This document shows positions 11,309 through 25,285 of a stretch of 64,000 nucleotides of DNA, in pieces; positions within the stretch are counted from its first letter, which is position 1; each line of letters opens with the position of its first letter. The stretch spans positions 146,973,009 through 147,037,008 of the forward strand of contig NC_134834.1 in the NCBI RefSeq assembly GCF_004210375.1. Reading direction: 5' to 3'. Position numbers and translations under genes: made by a program. The stretch is from Tachypleus tridentatus. Its lineage: Eukaryota; Arthropoda; Merostomata; Xiphosura; Limulidae. The notes below the pieces were generated by a model. It saw nothing but the letters and a program-made list of their open reading frames with translations. It had not been told where the DNA came from and did not search any database.

Positions 11309-12700
11309 TAAGAGTGGAAATGAATCGATCTTGTGAAAAATGCGTTTGCAAAAGCAAGCAGAAACTAAGGGAACTTGCTCCCGCGGAAAATTTCGTTATA
11401 TAGCAATTTGGGTTGATTTTGATGCAGTGAAAGAAATCACGTGATTTTTATATCAGGGTTAACAAATTAAATAAATGTGAAAATAAGTTTAGCGATCAAC
11501 ATCAGTTATTTACCGTATCTTATCAACTGATTACCTTCAGACAGTAAATTTACTTTAGAGTTCTGGTCTGTTTATGACGAGGTTTCGTTTTCGATCAACA
11601 AGTCAATTCATGTTTGGGGAATCGTAAAACAATCGAAATTTAATTAGGATCCGAAGTGGATTTATAACTCTCTGCACTAGAGAATGATTGAATAAAGCTA
11701 AAATCAGTTGTTTCTTTCAACGTTTTACTGAATGGTTCAGTGCAACCAACGTCGGTTGCTTCTTTTGAGGTCCTATTAAACGACACTTTAGTTTTTAAAC
11801 AGTATTTGATTGTTGTTCGTTTTTTTGACCAACGTAACCTTCATTCAATACGAACTCAGTATGATATCCACGTCCTAACTTTGGAAACTAAGTCGAACTG
11901 AAAGAAGATATTTTAATCTGTTACAACAGTTCACTATTGAGGAAGTTCGACTTACAAAATTAGTTCTTCCACTAGACAGTGTGAAAAATTAGATGGTAAA
12001 AGTACTAGCTTTATTAGAGAGAAACGACAGATTGTAACATTAGCTTTTCCTTGATAGAAACCATAATTTACAATACTAGCAGATCTGTCCAGTAACATTA
12101 AGGAGTTATCGAGATATTGTCTTCAGTCGAGCTATGTGGTACTGTGTATGTCCAGGTGGATATTTCTAAACTTGAGAATGATGGCACCCATTATTGGGTT
12201 CATAGGGATGTCTAATTGACGTCATCTTGGGAGTTCATAGAGATGTGGAAAGAAGTTACAATTGGTACATTGAATCCGGGCACTATATTGGCTAATAGGG
12301 TTACATTTTTGAGCTGGTCAGTAATTCCGTTGTTCAGATGTTCTACTTGTTACAGATCCTCAGTGATCTGTTGGTGACAATTGGTGTGGCCTCCAATACG
12401 GTATAGTTGTTTTCTTTGTATGCTAGCAGAAACATTAAGCTGGCAGTGTGTTTAACGCTATTGATGGCCTTTATTTCTGCTCTTTGGTGAATTGACTGTC
12501 TTGGCAATGGCGTAGGTGTGGTGATTTGGCTGACTAGGTAATGGAGTGGGTGTGTTGATAAAGAAATAAAAGAATAGTAATGGACACAGAAATAAAAATT
12601 AGGACAGCGAGATGTGGGTGCTCAAGGTCACAACGTCCCACATCTATATCTCTCTTCACTGCCAGCAGACACTTGTAGGAATGTGGCTGTTCTACCAATT
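11309..12700. other. long stretch without a recognised feature
   Basis: AT-rich to about 12.1 kb, then a more balanced segment (12120-12560). I tried that segment as an antisense retroelement remnant but every frame is broken, so nothing is called. Confidence 0.3.
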
Positions 12701-12753
12701 AAAAAAGAAAAAGTTGATTGAAATAAGAAAAAGGAAATAAGATACTACTATTT

Positions 12754-12782
12754 GGAGGTAAGTAAGTTGAAAACTTACCTCT
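12754..12782. repeat. small inverted repeat
   Basis: gaggtaagt ... acttacctc, a 9-bp stem with a 9-base loop. No function assigned. Confidence 0.4.
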
Positions 12783-13022
12783 TGAAGTTAGCATTCCAGC
12801 CCCCAATATGGTAGAGAGGCACTAACTGACAGTACAGTAAACAAACTACACCAGCATGAGGCACGGAACTTACTTAAAGATACGTTTTAGTGGACTTTCT
12901 GACCAATTTAATGACACGTGTAGAATTTGCGACTATAGAAGGGGTAACATGTTTTCTATCAGAAATCTACCCATTTCTGATCTTTTCATTTATAGATGTG
13001 TAGTTGATGTTTGTTAGACTTA

Positions 13023-13458
13023 AGCACCGACTCATGTTTTCGTGAGAAGGAACAACTTTGATAACATGACAACAAATAGCTAGACCAAAAAAGTTTGTCT
13101 TACCTGGTCCGAGAAAAGGAAGAATCCATTGAGAAACTGTTTAATAAATAGACTAAACAGTGATATTACATGTTTGTAACGAAGCCACGTAATATCACTG
13201 TTTAATAAAGAGACTAAACAGTGATATTACATGTTTGTAACGAAGCCACGTAATATCACTGTTTAATAAATAGACTAAACAGTGATATTACATGTTTGTA
13301 ACAAAGCCACGTAATATCACTGTTTAGTCTATTTATTAAACAGTCTCTCAATGGATGTTTCCTTTTCTCGGACCAGGTAAGACAGACGGTTTTTGGTCTA
13401 GCTATTTGTTGTCATGTTATCAAAGTTGTTCCTTCTCACGAAAACATGAGTCGGTGCT
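13023..13458. mobile_element. fold-back (long palindromic) element with tripled hairpin core
   Basis: The left arm (agcaccgactcatgttttcg at 13023, running to about 13160) recurs as reverse complement in the right arm ending at 13458, with few mismatches over about 130 bp. Between them lies a 61-bp unit repeated three times, each itself a hairpin with 15-bp stems (aaacagtgatattac / gtaatatcactgttt). No open frame is present. This is the structure of a non-autonomous fold-back or MITE-like DNA element. Target duplications at the ends could not be fixed. Confidence 0.8.
13149..13333. repeat. 61-bp tandem hairpin repeat, 3 copies
   Basis: gactaaacag starts at 13151, 13212 and 13273, exactly 61 bp apart. 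Copies differ by single bases (aaatag/aaagag, acgaag/acaaag). Forms the core of the fold-back element. Confidence 0.9.
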
Positions 13459-13890
13459 CTATTGTTATATTTTTGTCGTAGTATTCCATAGTTTACTTGT
13501 ATAAACCGTATGTGGAGTTAAGCGAGACTTGGGAGTCGACTGCGGGAGAAGCAGACATCTAACAGTTTCCAGGAAAATACATATGTTTCTGATTCAAAAG
13601 TAGATAATATCAGACTGATGATTACCTTACAATATCGAAAACAATTTTGAATCTCTATTTTCAGCATAATGAATTCTGAGTTTCTTGTTACCTTTATTTA
13701 ATATTTCTAATATCGTATGCTTATGATTTAATTAACTGCTTCAGTTTTTATTTTGCCAAAAATGGCAATCTTTCGGGAGAGCTATACAATTGTTAATAGT
13801 TATTTTATACTAGTAGAAGGATATATTTATCAAAGCTAGAATTACAGTTATTATACAAAATGCATCTTTAAAACTTCCTTTTTATATCAG

Positions 13891-14166
13891 GCCCGGCATG
13901 GCCAAGCGAGTTAAGGCGTGCGACTCTTAATCTGATGGTCGCAGGTTCGCATTCCTATCGCGCCAAACGTGCTCGCCCTTTCAGCCGTGGGATCGTTATA
14001 ATGTGACGGTCAATCCCACTATTCGTTGGTAAAAGAGTAGCCCAAGTGTTGGTGGTGGGTGGTGATGACTGCCTTCCCTCTAGTCTTACACTGCTAAATT
14101 AGGGACGGCTAGCGCAGGCAGCCTTCGAATAGCTATGCGCGAAATTAAAAAAACAAATAAACAAAG
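13891..14166 (+). mobile_element. SINE-A, full length, with target duplication
   Basis: Starts gcccggcatggccaagcg and ends in an aaac tail. Flanked by the perfect 12-bp repeat tcctttttatat at 13876-13887 and 14171-14182. One of the best-preserved insertions. Confidence 0.95.
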
Positions 14167-14182
14167 AAAATCCTTTTTATAT

Positions 14183-15102
14183 TACTGTGTAAAAAAATAA
14201 AGACGTAATGATGTTTCAAGGGTTAAAAACAAATCGAGTTCAAATTAGGCTTATCACATAATTCGCCACTAGGGGTGCATCTGTACGTGTTCTTCGTAGT
14301 TTGGGCATTTTGAAAACAGGAAATAACCTTGATGATTATTAGTAATATACGTAGTAAAAAATGTATACGTCTTCGAAGACCACTGACTTGTTACCTTGAC
14401 CAATGAGTATTAAGATTTATTCAATTGTACAAATCATGATTCACTTTAAAACCGCCCTCTATATCCAAGTGTGCTGCAGTTATCGTGGCCTCAAATACGT
14501 AAAAGTATTCTACAGAACAAATTCGTCTGCCAGTAGGAAAGCAGCTTGTGCACCAGTGCATATCTGAAACATCACATATATTTTAGGGGGTTGTCCAGAA
14601 AATCGATTGTCACCATAACACTAAGGAAATTTTCGTAATTTTTTTTGTTTCTCTACAGAGTACTTCAGACAATGGTGCGAGTATTCAAGAACCAGTGTTG
14701 GTAAGCTGATTTGAACGAGGCTGATGTTGTATCGATTCTGAAGGCGGATATTTTGAGTATAATTTATAAATGTGTATAAAAATTCATTTATGGCAATCAA
14801 TTTTTGGAACACCCCTACATCAAACTGTATCGAAAAGCATCAACATTCAACAGAGAATTTTTTTTTTATCAAGACTAAACAACTGTATAAATATGAATTT
14901 GCACTGAATTTCTTTATAAGTAGCAATAATTTACTTGAGAGATATCTCGAGCACGGAAACAACGTTTTTAAAAATTGGCTGAAGATAGCGTTATATTAAA
15001 ACGTCTTGAACCTGAATAAATTAAAAGAAAACAGAGTTCTAAAACAAACTTAAAAACGTTTTTGACAGTTGACTAAAGATAGCACTAAATCATAGTTTAT
15101 CG
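14183..15102. other. non-coding stretch
   Basis: AT-rich; the open frames on both strands near 14.6-15.0 kb are opposite one another and lack coding features. Confidence 0.35.
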
Positions 15103-15358
15103 CTGTTTGTTTTTTGAATTTCGCGCACAGCTACTAGATGGCTATCTGAGCTAGCCGTATCGAATTACTTAGTGTAAGACTAGAGGGAAAGCAGCTAGTC
15201 GTCACCACCCACCGCCATCTCTTGGGCTACTCTTTTACCGCCACATTATAACGTTCCCACGGCTGAAAAGGCGAGCATGTTTTGTGCGTCGGGGATTTGA
15301 ACCCGCGACCCTCGGATTACGAGTCGAACGCCTTAACCCACCTGGCCTTGCCGGGCCC
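15103..15358 (-). mobile_element. SINE-A, near full length
   Basis: Complete head at right (cctggccttgccgggcc); lacks about 25 bases around the accaacgaatagtggg segment. Confidence 0.9.
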
Positions 15359-15644
15359 TTTTTCACTGTGAATAATAAATTACTTGAGAGGACCAGGCAA
15401 AAACAAAGTATTTTATTTCCTTCACAATCTATTCATAGCAGATTTATAGCAAAAATAAAACAATATTTTATATTCAGAACTCAGAATTATTAAATATAAA
15501 TTATTTGTTTTCTGTAAAGCATAAAGTTAAACAACTGGCTGTCTGTACTGAGCTCATCTCAGGTATCAAAACTTGATTTTAAACACGATAATAGTTCATT
15601 TTTTATTGTAAAATAATAAAACGAAGTTTGTGTTTTGTTTCTCG

Positions 15645-15805
15645 GATTGTTTCCCAAAGCTACATACAATCCCTAATTTTGACGGATGGACGTGAGGTAG
15701 TAGTTAACAGCACCCATCGCCAATTCATGAGTTGCTCTAATCTAATAGTAGGATTTGATCATCACTCTTATAATTCATCTTAAGTTCCAAAGTGTGGAGC
15801 TCCTT
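15645..15805 (-). mobile_element. old SINE-A-related copy
   Basis: Decayed body (cacccatcgccaattcatg, gttgctctaatctaatag) followed by aaagtgtggagc, a variant end shared with the decayed copies at 27.6 and 35.3 kb. Suggests an older subfamily. Confidence 0.55.
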
Positions 15806-16137
15806 GTTTCTTTTACTATAACCGGACGCGAACCAATAGTCTTATATTCATAGATATGCATACAAACTATTATTCCATTTCTGGTTCACTTAATATTTAT
15901 TAGTTTTTGTTAAATCTATAATTAACCTGAAAGTCATAAACGTGACATTTTTTTAAATCTTAGGTACATTTATTAGGTATTATTACTTATCAGATATTAT
16001 TATTAGTATTTTAAATACACATTAACAACCTGAACTTCCTGGCTGCGAGTACTAAGCCCGTCAACACACGTTCTTGCTCCTTTACCATGGAAGTGTTAAC
16101 ATGACAGCAAATCCTATTTTTCTAAGATAAAGTATTT
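15806..16137. other. non-coding stretch
   Basis: Nothing recognised. Confidence 0.35.
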
Positions 16138-16232
16138 TCAGAGGTGGCGATGGATGATGACCACTAGCTGCCTTAAATCTAGTCTATCACTTCTAAATTA
16201 GACATGGCTAACGGAGATAGTCTTCGCGTAGT
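16138..16232 (+). mobile_element. SINE-A 3' fragment
   Basis: Body from gaggtggcgatggatgatga to tcttcgcgtag only; abuts SINE-B. Confidence 0.7.
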
Positions 16233-16345
16233 GTCCCCAATTGGCTTTGCGATAAGTCTGAAGGCTTAAAACGCTAAACACTGAGTTTCGATACCTGTGC
16301 AAGTCACAGCACATATAGCCCACTGTGTAGATTTGAGCTTAAAAA
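16233..16345 (+). mobile_element. SINE-B copy
   Basis: gagtttcgatacctgtgc, then agcacatatagcccactgtg and an A-rich end. Joined directly to the SINE-A fragment at its left. Confidence 0.7.
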
Positions 16346-16637
16346 GAAAACTTTAAATACCCTAGTGCAAAATTCCAAATTATATCCATTATTTTGATGT
16401 CCAATTAGAACACTGCAGCTTATTACTGGACCACCAAAAGTTACCAAACAGCAAAACAAAATGTTCTAATCAAAGCAGTTGGAGATGTTTATCAATAATA
16501 AAAACAAATAAATAGCAGTTTCTTCTCACCCTAGTGGCAGTGACTTGCATTAAAACGTCACTGTTTACACGTGTTACAAGTGATTTATTTCTTTATTTTA
16601 TCTCCTGTAATTAATGATAGAAAGAGTATAGAGATCA
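16346..16637. other. non-coding stretch left of the satellite
   Basis: AT-rich unique sequence leading into the array; no transition repeat recognised. Confidence 0.35.
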
Positions 16638-19600
16638 CACTACTACAACAAACAACAGTATGTTACTGATAACCAAAGTACTACTACAACAAACAACAGT
16701 ATGTTACTGATAACCAAAGTACTACAACAACAAACAACAGTACGTTACTGATAACCAAAGTACCACTAGACAAACAATAGGACGTTACTGATAATCAAAG
16801 TACTACTAGAACAAACAACAGTACGTTACTGATAACCAAAGTACTACCAGAACAAACAACAGTACGTTACTGATAACCAAAGTACTACTAGAACAAACAA
16901 CAGTACGTTACTGATAACCAAAGCACTACTACAACAAACAACAGTACGTTACTGATAACCAAAGTACTACTGCAACAAACAACAGTATGTTACTGATAAC
17001 CAAAGTACTACAACAACAAACAACAGTATGTTACTGATAACCAAAGTACTACTACAACAAACAATAGGACGTTACTGATAACCAAAGTACTACTAGAACA
17101 AACAACAGTAAGTTACTGATAACCAAAGTACTTCCAGAATAAACAACAGTACGTTACTGATAACCAAAGTACCACTACAACAAAGAGTACGTTACTGATA
17201 ACCAAAGTACTACTACAACAAACAGTACGTTACTGATAACCAAAGTACTACCAGAACAAAAAACAGTACGTTACTGATAACCAAAGTACTACCAGAACAA
17301 AAAACAGTACGTTACTGATAACCAAAGCACTACTACAACAAACAACAGTACGTTACTGATAACCAAAGTACCACTAGACAAACAATAGGACGTTACTGAT
17401 AATCAAAGTACTACTAGAACAAACAACAGTACGTTACTGATAACCAAAGTACTACTAGAACAAACAACAGTACGTTACTGATAACCAAAGTACCACTACA
17501 ACAAACAACAGTATGTTACTGATAACCAAAGTACTACTACAACAAACAACAGTACGTTACTGATAACCAAAGTACCACTAGACAAACAATAGGACGTTAC
17601 TGATAATCAAAGTACTACTAGAACAAACAACAGTACGTTAGTGATAACCAAAGTACTACAACAAACAGTACGTTAATAATAACCAAAGTACTACTAGAAC
17701 AAACAACAGTACGTTACTGATAACCAAAGTACTACTACAACAAACAACAGTACGTTACTGATAACCAAAGTACTACTACAACAAACAACAGTACGTTACT
17801 GATAACCAAAGTACTTCCAGAATAAACAACAGTACGTTACTGATAACCAAAGTACCACTACAACAAACAGTACGTTACTGATAACCAAAGTACTACTACA
17901 ACAAACAGTACGTTACTAATAACCAAAGTACCACTACAACAAACAGTACGTTACTGATAACCAAAGTACTACTACAACAAACAGTACGTTACTGATAACC
18001 AAAGTACTACTACAACAAACAGTACGTTACTAATAACCAAAGTACTACTACAACAAACAGTACGTTACTGATAACCAAAGTACTACCAGAACAAAAAACA
18101 GTACGTTACTGATAACCAAAGCACTACTAGAACAAACAACAGTACGTTACTGATAACCAAAGTACTACTAAAACAAACAACAGTACGTTACTGATAACCA
18201 AAGTACTTCCAGAATAAACAACAGTACGTTACTGATAACCAAAGTACCACTACAACAAACAGTACGTTACTAATAACCAAAGTACTACTACAACAAACAA
18301 CAGTAAGTTACTGATAATCAAAGTACTACTAGAACAAACAACAGTACGTTACTGATAACCAAAGTACTACTAGAACAAACAATAGGAAGTTACTGATAAC
18401 CAAAGTACTTCCAGAACAAACAGCAGTACGTTACTGATAACCAAAGTACTACAACAACAAACAACAGTACGTTACTGATAACCAAAGTACTACCAGAATA
18501 AACAGCAGTACGTTACTGATAACCAAAGTACTACCAGAACAAACAACAGTACGTTACTGATAACCAAAGAACTACCAGAACAAACAACAGTACGTTACTG
18601 ATAACCAAAGTACTACCAGAACAAACAACAGTACGTTACTGATAACCAAAGTACTACCAGAACAAACAACAGTACGTTACTGATAACCAAAGTACTACCA
18701 GAACAAACAACAGTACGTTACTGATAACCAAAGTACTACCAGAACAAACAGCAGTACGTCAGTGATAACCAAAGTACTACCAGAACAAACAACAGTACGT
18801 TACTGATAACCAAAGTACCACTACAACAAACAGTACGTTACTAACAACCAAAGTACTACTACAACAAACAACAGTAAGTTACTGATAACCAAAGTACTAC
18901 CACAACAAACAACAGTACGTTACTGATAACCAAAGTACTACCAGAACAAACAACAGTACGTTACTGATAACCAAAGTACTACTAGAACAAACAACAGTAC
19001 GTTACTGATAACCAAAGTACCACTACAACAAACAACAGTATGTTACTGATAACCAAAGTACTACTACAACAAACAACAGTACGTTACTGATAACCAAAGT
19101 ACCACTAGACAAACAATAGGACGTTACTGATAATCAAAGTACTACTAGAACAAACAACAGTACGTTACTGATAACCAAAGTACTACTAGAACAAACAACA
19201 GTACGTTACTGATAACCAAAGTACCACTACAACAAACAACAGTACGTTAGTGATAACCAAAGTACTACTACAACAAACAGTACGTTAATAATAACCAAAG
19301 TACTACTAGAACAAACAACAGTACGTTACTGATAACCAAAGTACTACTACAACAAACAATAGGACGTTACTGATAACCAAAGTACTACTAGAACAAACAA
19401 CAGTAAGTTACTGATAACCAAAGTACTTCCAGAATAAACAACAGTACGTTACTGATAACCAAAGTACCACTACAACAAACAGTACGTTACTGATAACCAA
19501 AGTACTTCCAGAACAAACAACAGTACGTTACTGATAACCAAAGTACCACTACAACAAACAGTACGTTACTGATAACCAAAGTACTTCCAGAATAAACAAC

Positions 19601-22600
19601 AGTACGTTACTGATAACCAAAGTACCACTACAACAAACAGTACGTTACTGATAACCAAAGTACTTCCAGAATAAACAACAGTACGTTACTGATAACCAAA
19701 GTACCACTACAACAAACAGTACGTTACTGATAACCAAAGTACTACTACAACAAACAGTACGTTACTAATAACCAAAGTACTACCAGAACAAACAGTACGT
19801 TACTGATAACCAAAGTACTACTACAACAAACAGTACGTTACTGATAACCAAAGTACTACCAGAACAAAAAACAGTACGTTACTGATAACCAAAGTACCAC
19901 TACAACAAACAGTACGTTACTGATAACCAAAGTACTACTACAACAAACAGTACGTTACTAATAACCAAAGTACCACTACAACAAACAGTACGTTACTGAT
20001 AACCAAAGTACTACCAGAACAAAAAACAGTACGTTACTGATAACCAAAGCACTACTAGAACAAACAACAGTACGTTACTGATAACCAAAGTACTACTAAA
20101 ACAAACAACAGTACGTTACTGATAACCAAAGTACTTCCAGAATAAACAACAGTACGTTACTGATAACCAAAGTTACACTACAACAAACAGTACGTTACTA
20201 ATAACCAAAGTACTACTACAACAAACAACAGTAAGTTACTGATAACCAAAGTACTACTACAACAAACAACAGTACGTTACTGATAACCAAACTACTACCA
20301 GAACAAACAACAGTACGTTACTGATAACCAAAGTACTACTAGAACAAACAACAGTACGTTACTGATAACCAAAGTACTACTAGAACAAACAATAGGACGT
20401 TACTGATAACCAAAGTACTTCCAGAACAAACAGCAGTACGTTACTGATAACCAAAGTACTACAACAACAAACAACAGTACGTTACTGATAACCAAAGTAC
20501 TACCAGAACAAACAGCAGTACGTTACTGATAACCAAAGTACTACTAGAACAAACAACAGTACGTTACTGATAACCAAAGCACTACTACAACAAACAACAG
20601 TACGTTACTGATAACCAAAGTACCACTAGACAAACAATAGGACGTTACTGATAATCAAAGTACTACTAGAACAAACAACAGTACGTTACTGATAACCAAA
20701 GTACTACCAGAACAAACAACAGTACGTTACTGATAACCAAAGTACTTCCAGAACAAACAGCAGTACGTCAGTGATAACCAAAGTACTACCAGAAAAAACA
20801 ACAGTACGTTACTGATAACCAAAGTACCACTACAACAAACAACAGTACGTTACTGATAACCAAAGTACTACTAGAACAAACAATAGGACGTTACTGATAA
20901 CCAAAGTACTTCCAGAACAAACAGCAGTACGTTACTGATAACCAAAGTACTACAACAACAAACAACAGTACGTTACTGATAACCAAAGTACTACCAGAAC
21001 AAACAGCAGTACGTTACTGATAACCAAAGTACTACTAGAACAAACAACAGTACGTTACTGATAACCAAAGCACTACTACAACAAACAACAGTACGTTACT
21101 GATAACCAAAGTACCACTAGACAAACAATAGGACGTTACTGATAATCAAAGTACTACTAGAACAAACAACAGTACGTTACTGATAACCAAAGTACTACCA
21201 GAACAAACAACAGTACGTTACTGATAACCAAAGTACTTCCAGAACAAACAGCAGTACGTCAGTGATAACCAAAGTACTACCAGAAAAAACAACAGTACGT
21301 TACTGATAACCAAAGTACCACTAGACAAACAATAGGACGTTACTGATAATCAAAGTACTACTAGAACAAACAACAGTACGTTACTGATAACCAAAGTACT
21401 ACCAGAACAAACAACAGTACGTTACTGATAACCAAAGTACTACCAGAACAAACAGCAGTACGTCAGTGATAACCAAAGTACTACCAGAAAAAACAACAGT
21501 ACGTTACTGATAACCAAAGTACCACTAGACAAACAATAGGACGTTACTGATAATCAAAGTACTACTAGAACAAACAGCAGTACGTCAGTGATAACCAAAG
21601 TACTACTAGAACAAACAACAGTACGTTACTGATAACCAAAGCACTACTACAACAAACAACAGTACGTTACTGATAACCAAAGTACCACTAGACAAACAAT
21701 AGGACGTTACTGATAATCAAAGTACTACTAGAACAAACAACAGTACGTTACTGATAACCAAAGTACTACCAGAACAAACAACAGTACGTTACTGATAACC
21801 AAAGTACTTCCAGAACAAACAGCAGTACGTCAGTGATAACCAAAGTACTACCAGAAAAAACAACAGTACGTTACTGATAACCAAAGTACTACTAGAACAA
21901 ACAACAGTACGTTACTGATAACCAAAGTACTACTAGAACAAACAATAGGACGTTACTGATAACCAAAGTACTTCCAGAACAAACAGCAGTACGTTACTGA
22001 TAACCAAAGTACTACAACAACAAACAACAGTACGTTACTGATAACCAAAGTACTACCAGAACAAACAGCAGTACGTTACTGATAACCAAAGTACTACTAG
22101 AACAAACAACAGTACGTTACTGATAACCAAAGCACTACTACAACAAACAACAGTACGTTACTGATAACCAAAGTACCACTAGACAAACAATAGGACGTTA
22201 CTGATAATCAAAGTACTACTAGAACAAACAACAGTACGTTACTGATAACCAAAGTACTACCAGAACAAACAACAGTACGTTACTGATAACCAAAGTACTT
22301 CCAGAACAAACAGCAGTACGTCAGTGATAACCAAAGTACTACCAGAAAAAACAACAGTACGTTACTGATAACCAAAGTACCACTAGACAAACAATAGGAC
22401 GTTACTGATAATCAAAGTACTACTAGAACAAACAACAGTACGTTACTGATAACCAAAGTACTACCAGAACAAACAACAGTACGTTACTGATAACCAAAGT
22501 ACTACCAGAACAAACAGCAGTACGTCAGTGATAACCAAAGTACTACCAGAAAAAACAACAGTACGTTACTGATAACCAAAGTACCACTACAACAAACAGT

Positions 22601-24689
22601 ACGTTACTAATAACCAAAGTACTACTACAACAAACAACAGTAAGTTACTGATAACCAAAGTACTACCAGAATAAACAACAGTACGTTACTGATAACCAAA
22701 GTACTACTACAACAAACAACAGTACGTTACTGATAACCAAAGTACTACCAGAACAAACAACAGTACGTTACTGATAACCAAAGTACTACTAGAACAAACA
22801 ACAGTACGTTACTGATAACCAAAGTACTACTAGAACAAACAACAGTACGTTACTGATAACCAAAGTACTACTAGAACAAACAACAGTACGTTACTGATAA
22901 CCAAAGTACTACTACAAGAAACAATAGGACGTTACTGATAACCAAAGTACTACTAGAACAAACAACAGTAAGTTACTGATAACCAAAGTACTTCCAGAAT
23001 AAACAACAGTACGTTACTGATAACCAAAGTACTACACCAACAAACAACAGTACGTTACTGATAACCAAAGTACTACCAGAACAAACAACAGTACGTCAGT
23101 GATAACCAAAGTACCACTAGACAAACAATAGGACGTTACTGATAATCAAAGTACTACTAGAACAAACAACAGTACGTTACTGATAACCAAAGTACTACCA
23201 GAACAAACAACAGTACGTTACTGATAACCAAAGTACTACCAGAACAAACAGCAGTACGTCAGTGATAACCAAAGTACTACCAGAAAAAACAACAGTACGT
23301 TACTGATAACCAAAGTACCACTAGACAAACAATAGGACGTTACTGATAATCAAAGTACTACTAGAACAAACAGCAGTACGTCAGTGATAACCAAAGTACT
23401 ACTAGAACAAACAACAGTACGTTACTGATAACCAAAGCACTACTACAACAAACAACAGTACGTTACTGATAACCAAAGTACCACTAGACAAACAATAGGA
23501 CGTTACTGATAATCAAAGTACTACTAGAACAAACAACAGTACGTTACTGATAACCAAAGTACTACCAGAACAAACAACAGTACGTTACTGATAACCAAAG
23601 TACTTCCAGAACAAACAGCAGTACGTCAGTGATAACCAAAGTACTACCAGAAAAACAACAGTACGTTACTGATAACCAAAGTACTACTAGAACAAACAAC
23701 AGTACGTTACTGATAACCAAAGTACTACTAGAACAAACAATAGGACGTTACTGATAACCAAAGTACTTCCAGAACAAACAGCAGTACGTTACTGATAACC
23801 AAAGTACTACAACAACAAACAACAGTACGTTACTGATAACCAAAGTACTACCAGAACAAACAGCAGTACGTTACTGATAACCAAAGTACTACTAGAACAA
23901 ACAACAGTACGTTACTGATAACCAAAGCACTACTACAACAAACAACAGTACGTTACTGATAACCAAAGTACCACTAGACAAACAATAGGACGTTACTGAT
24001 AATCAAAGTACTACTAGAACAAACAACAGTACGTTACTGATAACCAAAGTACTACCAGAACAAACAACAGTACGTTACTGATAACCAAAGTACTACCAGA
24101 ACAAACAGCAGTACGTCAGTGATAACCAAAGTACTACCAGAAAAAACAACAGTACGTTACTGATAACCAAAGTACCACTACAACAAACAGTACGTTACTA
24201 ATAACCAAAGTACTACTACAACAAACAACAGTAAGTTACTGATAACCAAAGTACTACCAGAATAAACAACAGTACGTTACTGATAACCAAAGTACTACTA
24301 CAACAAACAACAGTACGTTACTGATAACCAAAGTACTACCAGAACAAACAACAGTACGTTACTGATAACCAAAGTACTACTAGAACAAACAACAGTACGT
24401 TACTGATAACCAAAGTACTACTAGAACAAACAACAGTACGTTACTGATAACCAAAGTACTACTAGAACAAACAACAGTACGTTACTGATAACCAAAGTAC
24501 TACTACAAGAAACAATAGGACGTTACTGATAACCAAAGTACTACTAGAACAAACAACAGTAAGTTACTGATAACCAAAGTACTTCCAGAATAAACAACAG
24601 TACGTTACTGATAACCAAAGTACTACACCAACAAACAACAGTACGTTACTGATAACCAAAGTACTACCAGAACAAACAACAGTACGTTA
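16638..24689. repeat. 8-kb satellite array, 38-41 bp monomers
   Basis: About 200 head-to-tail copies. The common 41-bp monomer reads agtactactagaacaaac, aacagtacgttac, tgataaccaa. Variants include a 38-bp form lacking three bases (caaacagtacg), a 40-bp form (ccactagacaaacaatagga, always followed by gataatcaa), and forms with acttccag or cgtcagtg. Variant order repeats: the 40-bp marker recurs at 21122, 21326 and 21530 (204 bp, five monomers) and at 20631, 21122, then 21692, 22184 and 23489, 23979 (about 491 bp). Blocks of about 1.6 kb are duplicated at the right end. TGA/TAA in every monomer keeps the frames closed. The edges are abrupt, the right one at ttatatattttcaac. Confidence 0.97.
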
Positions 24690-25182
24690 TATATTTTCAA
24701 CAAACGACAATCATGTTTGTAGTCTACGCACTGAAAACGAATATCTTTGGGCGAGTGTCGCTCGTTGTTTTTATTCCTGTCACATTACACAGTGTCACTT
24801 ATCCATAACTTTGTAATTGTTAGAATATCAACGCAGAAACCGACAACGACAACCATGAAAAAAAGGAAACCCATCGAAAGAGAAAGAAGAATCTTATGAA
24901 TAGAAAATATTGAAATAGGAAGAGATAGTGTTTATTTATTTAAATATATATATATATATACGGGGACTATGTTTTGCCTTTTTTTTTTTCAGCACAAAGC
25001 TGTAAAGTAGAGTTCTATGGCCATCATACGTTTATCACTGATTGAGCAAGAAAACAGAGAAGTAACTTGTTTATGTTTGTTGCTCTAAGTTGCATGATGA
25101 GCTATATCATCAAGAATATCGAGGCATTACAAACCTTCATGTTCATCGCTGAGCCACTTTTGGCTAAGAAGAGAGAGAGTTA
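24690..25182. other. non-coding stretch right of the satellite
   Basis: AT-rich, with a short (ta)n run at 24946-24960 and a T10 run near 24980. No gene signal. Confidence 0.4.
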
Positions 25183-25285
25183 TTGTTGTTTGTTGTAAAG
25201 CTACGTATTGGGCTACCTGCGCTTTGCCCACCGCAGATATCAAAACCCGAATTTTGAAGTTATACGCCCAATGACTCATCCCTAA
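25183..25285 (-). mobile_element. SINE-B copy
   Basis: aaagctacgtattgggctac at the tail side, then caccgcagatatcaaaaccc. The head is partly lost. Confidence 0.65.

Noticed and set aside
12120-12560. Possible antisense remnant of a retroelement reverse transcriptase
   Set aside because: All six frames contain several stops and no catalytic motif could be found.
16638-24689. CRISPR array-like regular repeats
   Set aside because: The monomers are contiguous with no unique spacers, and the context is eukaryotic; this is a satellite.
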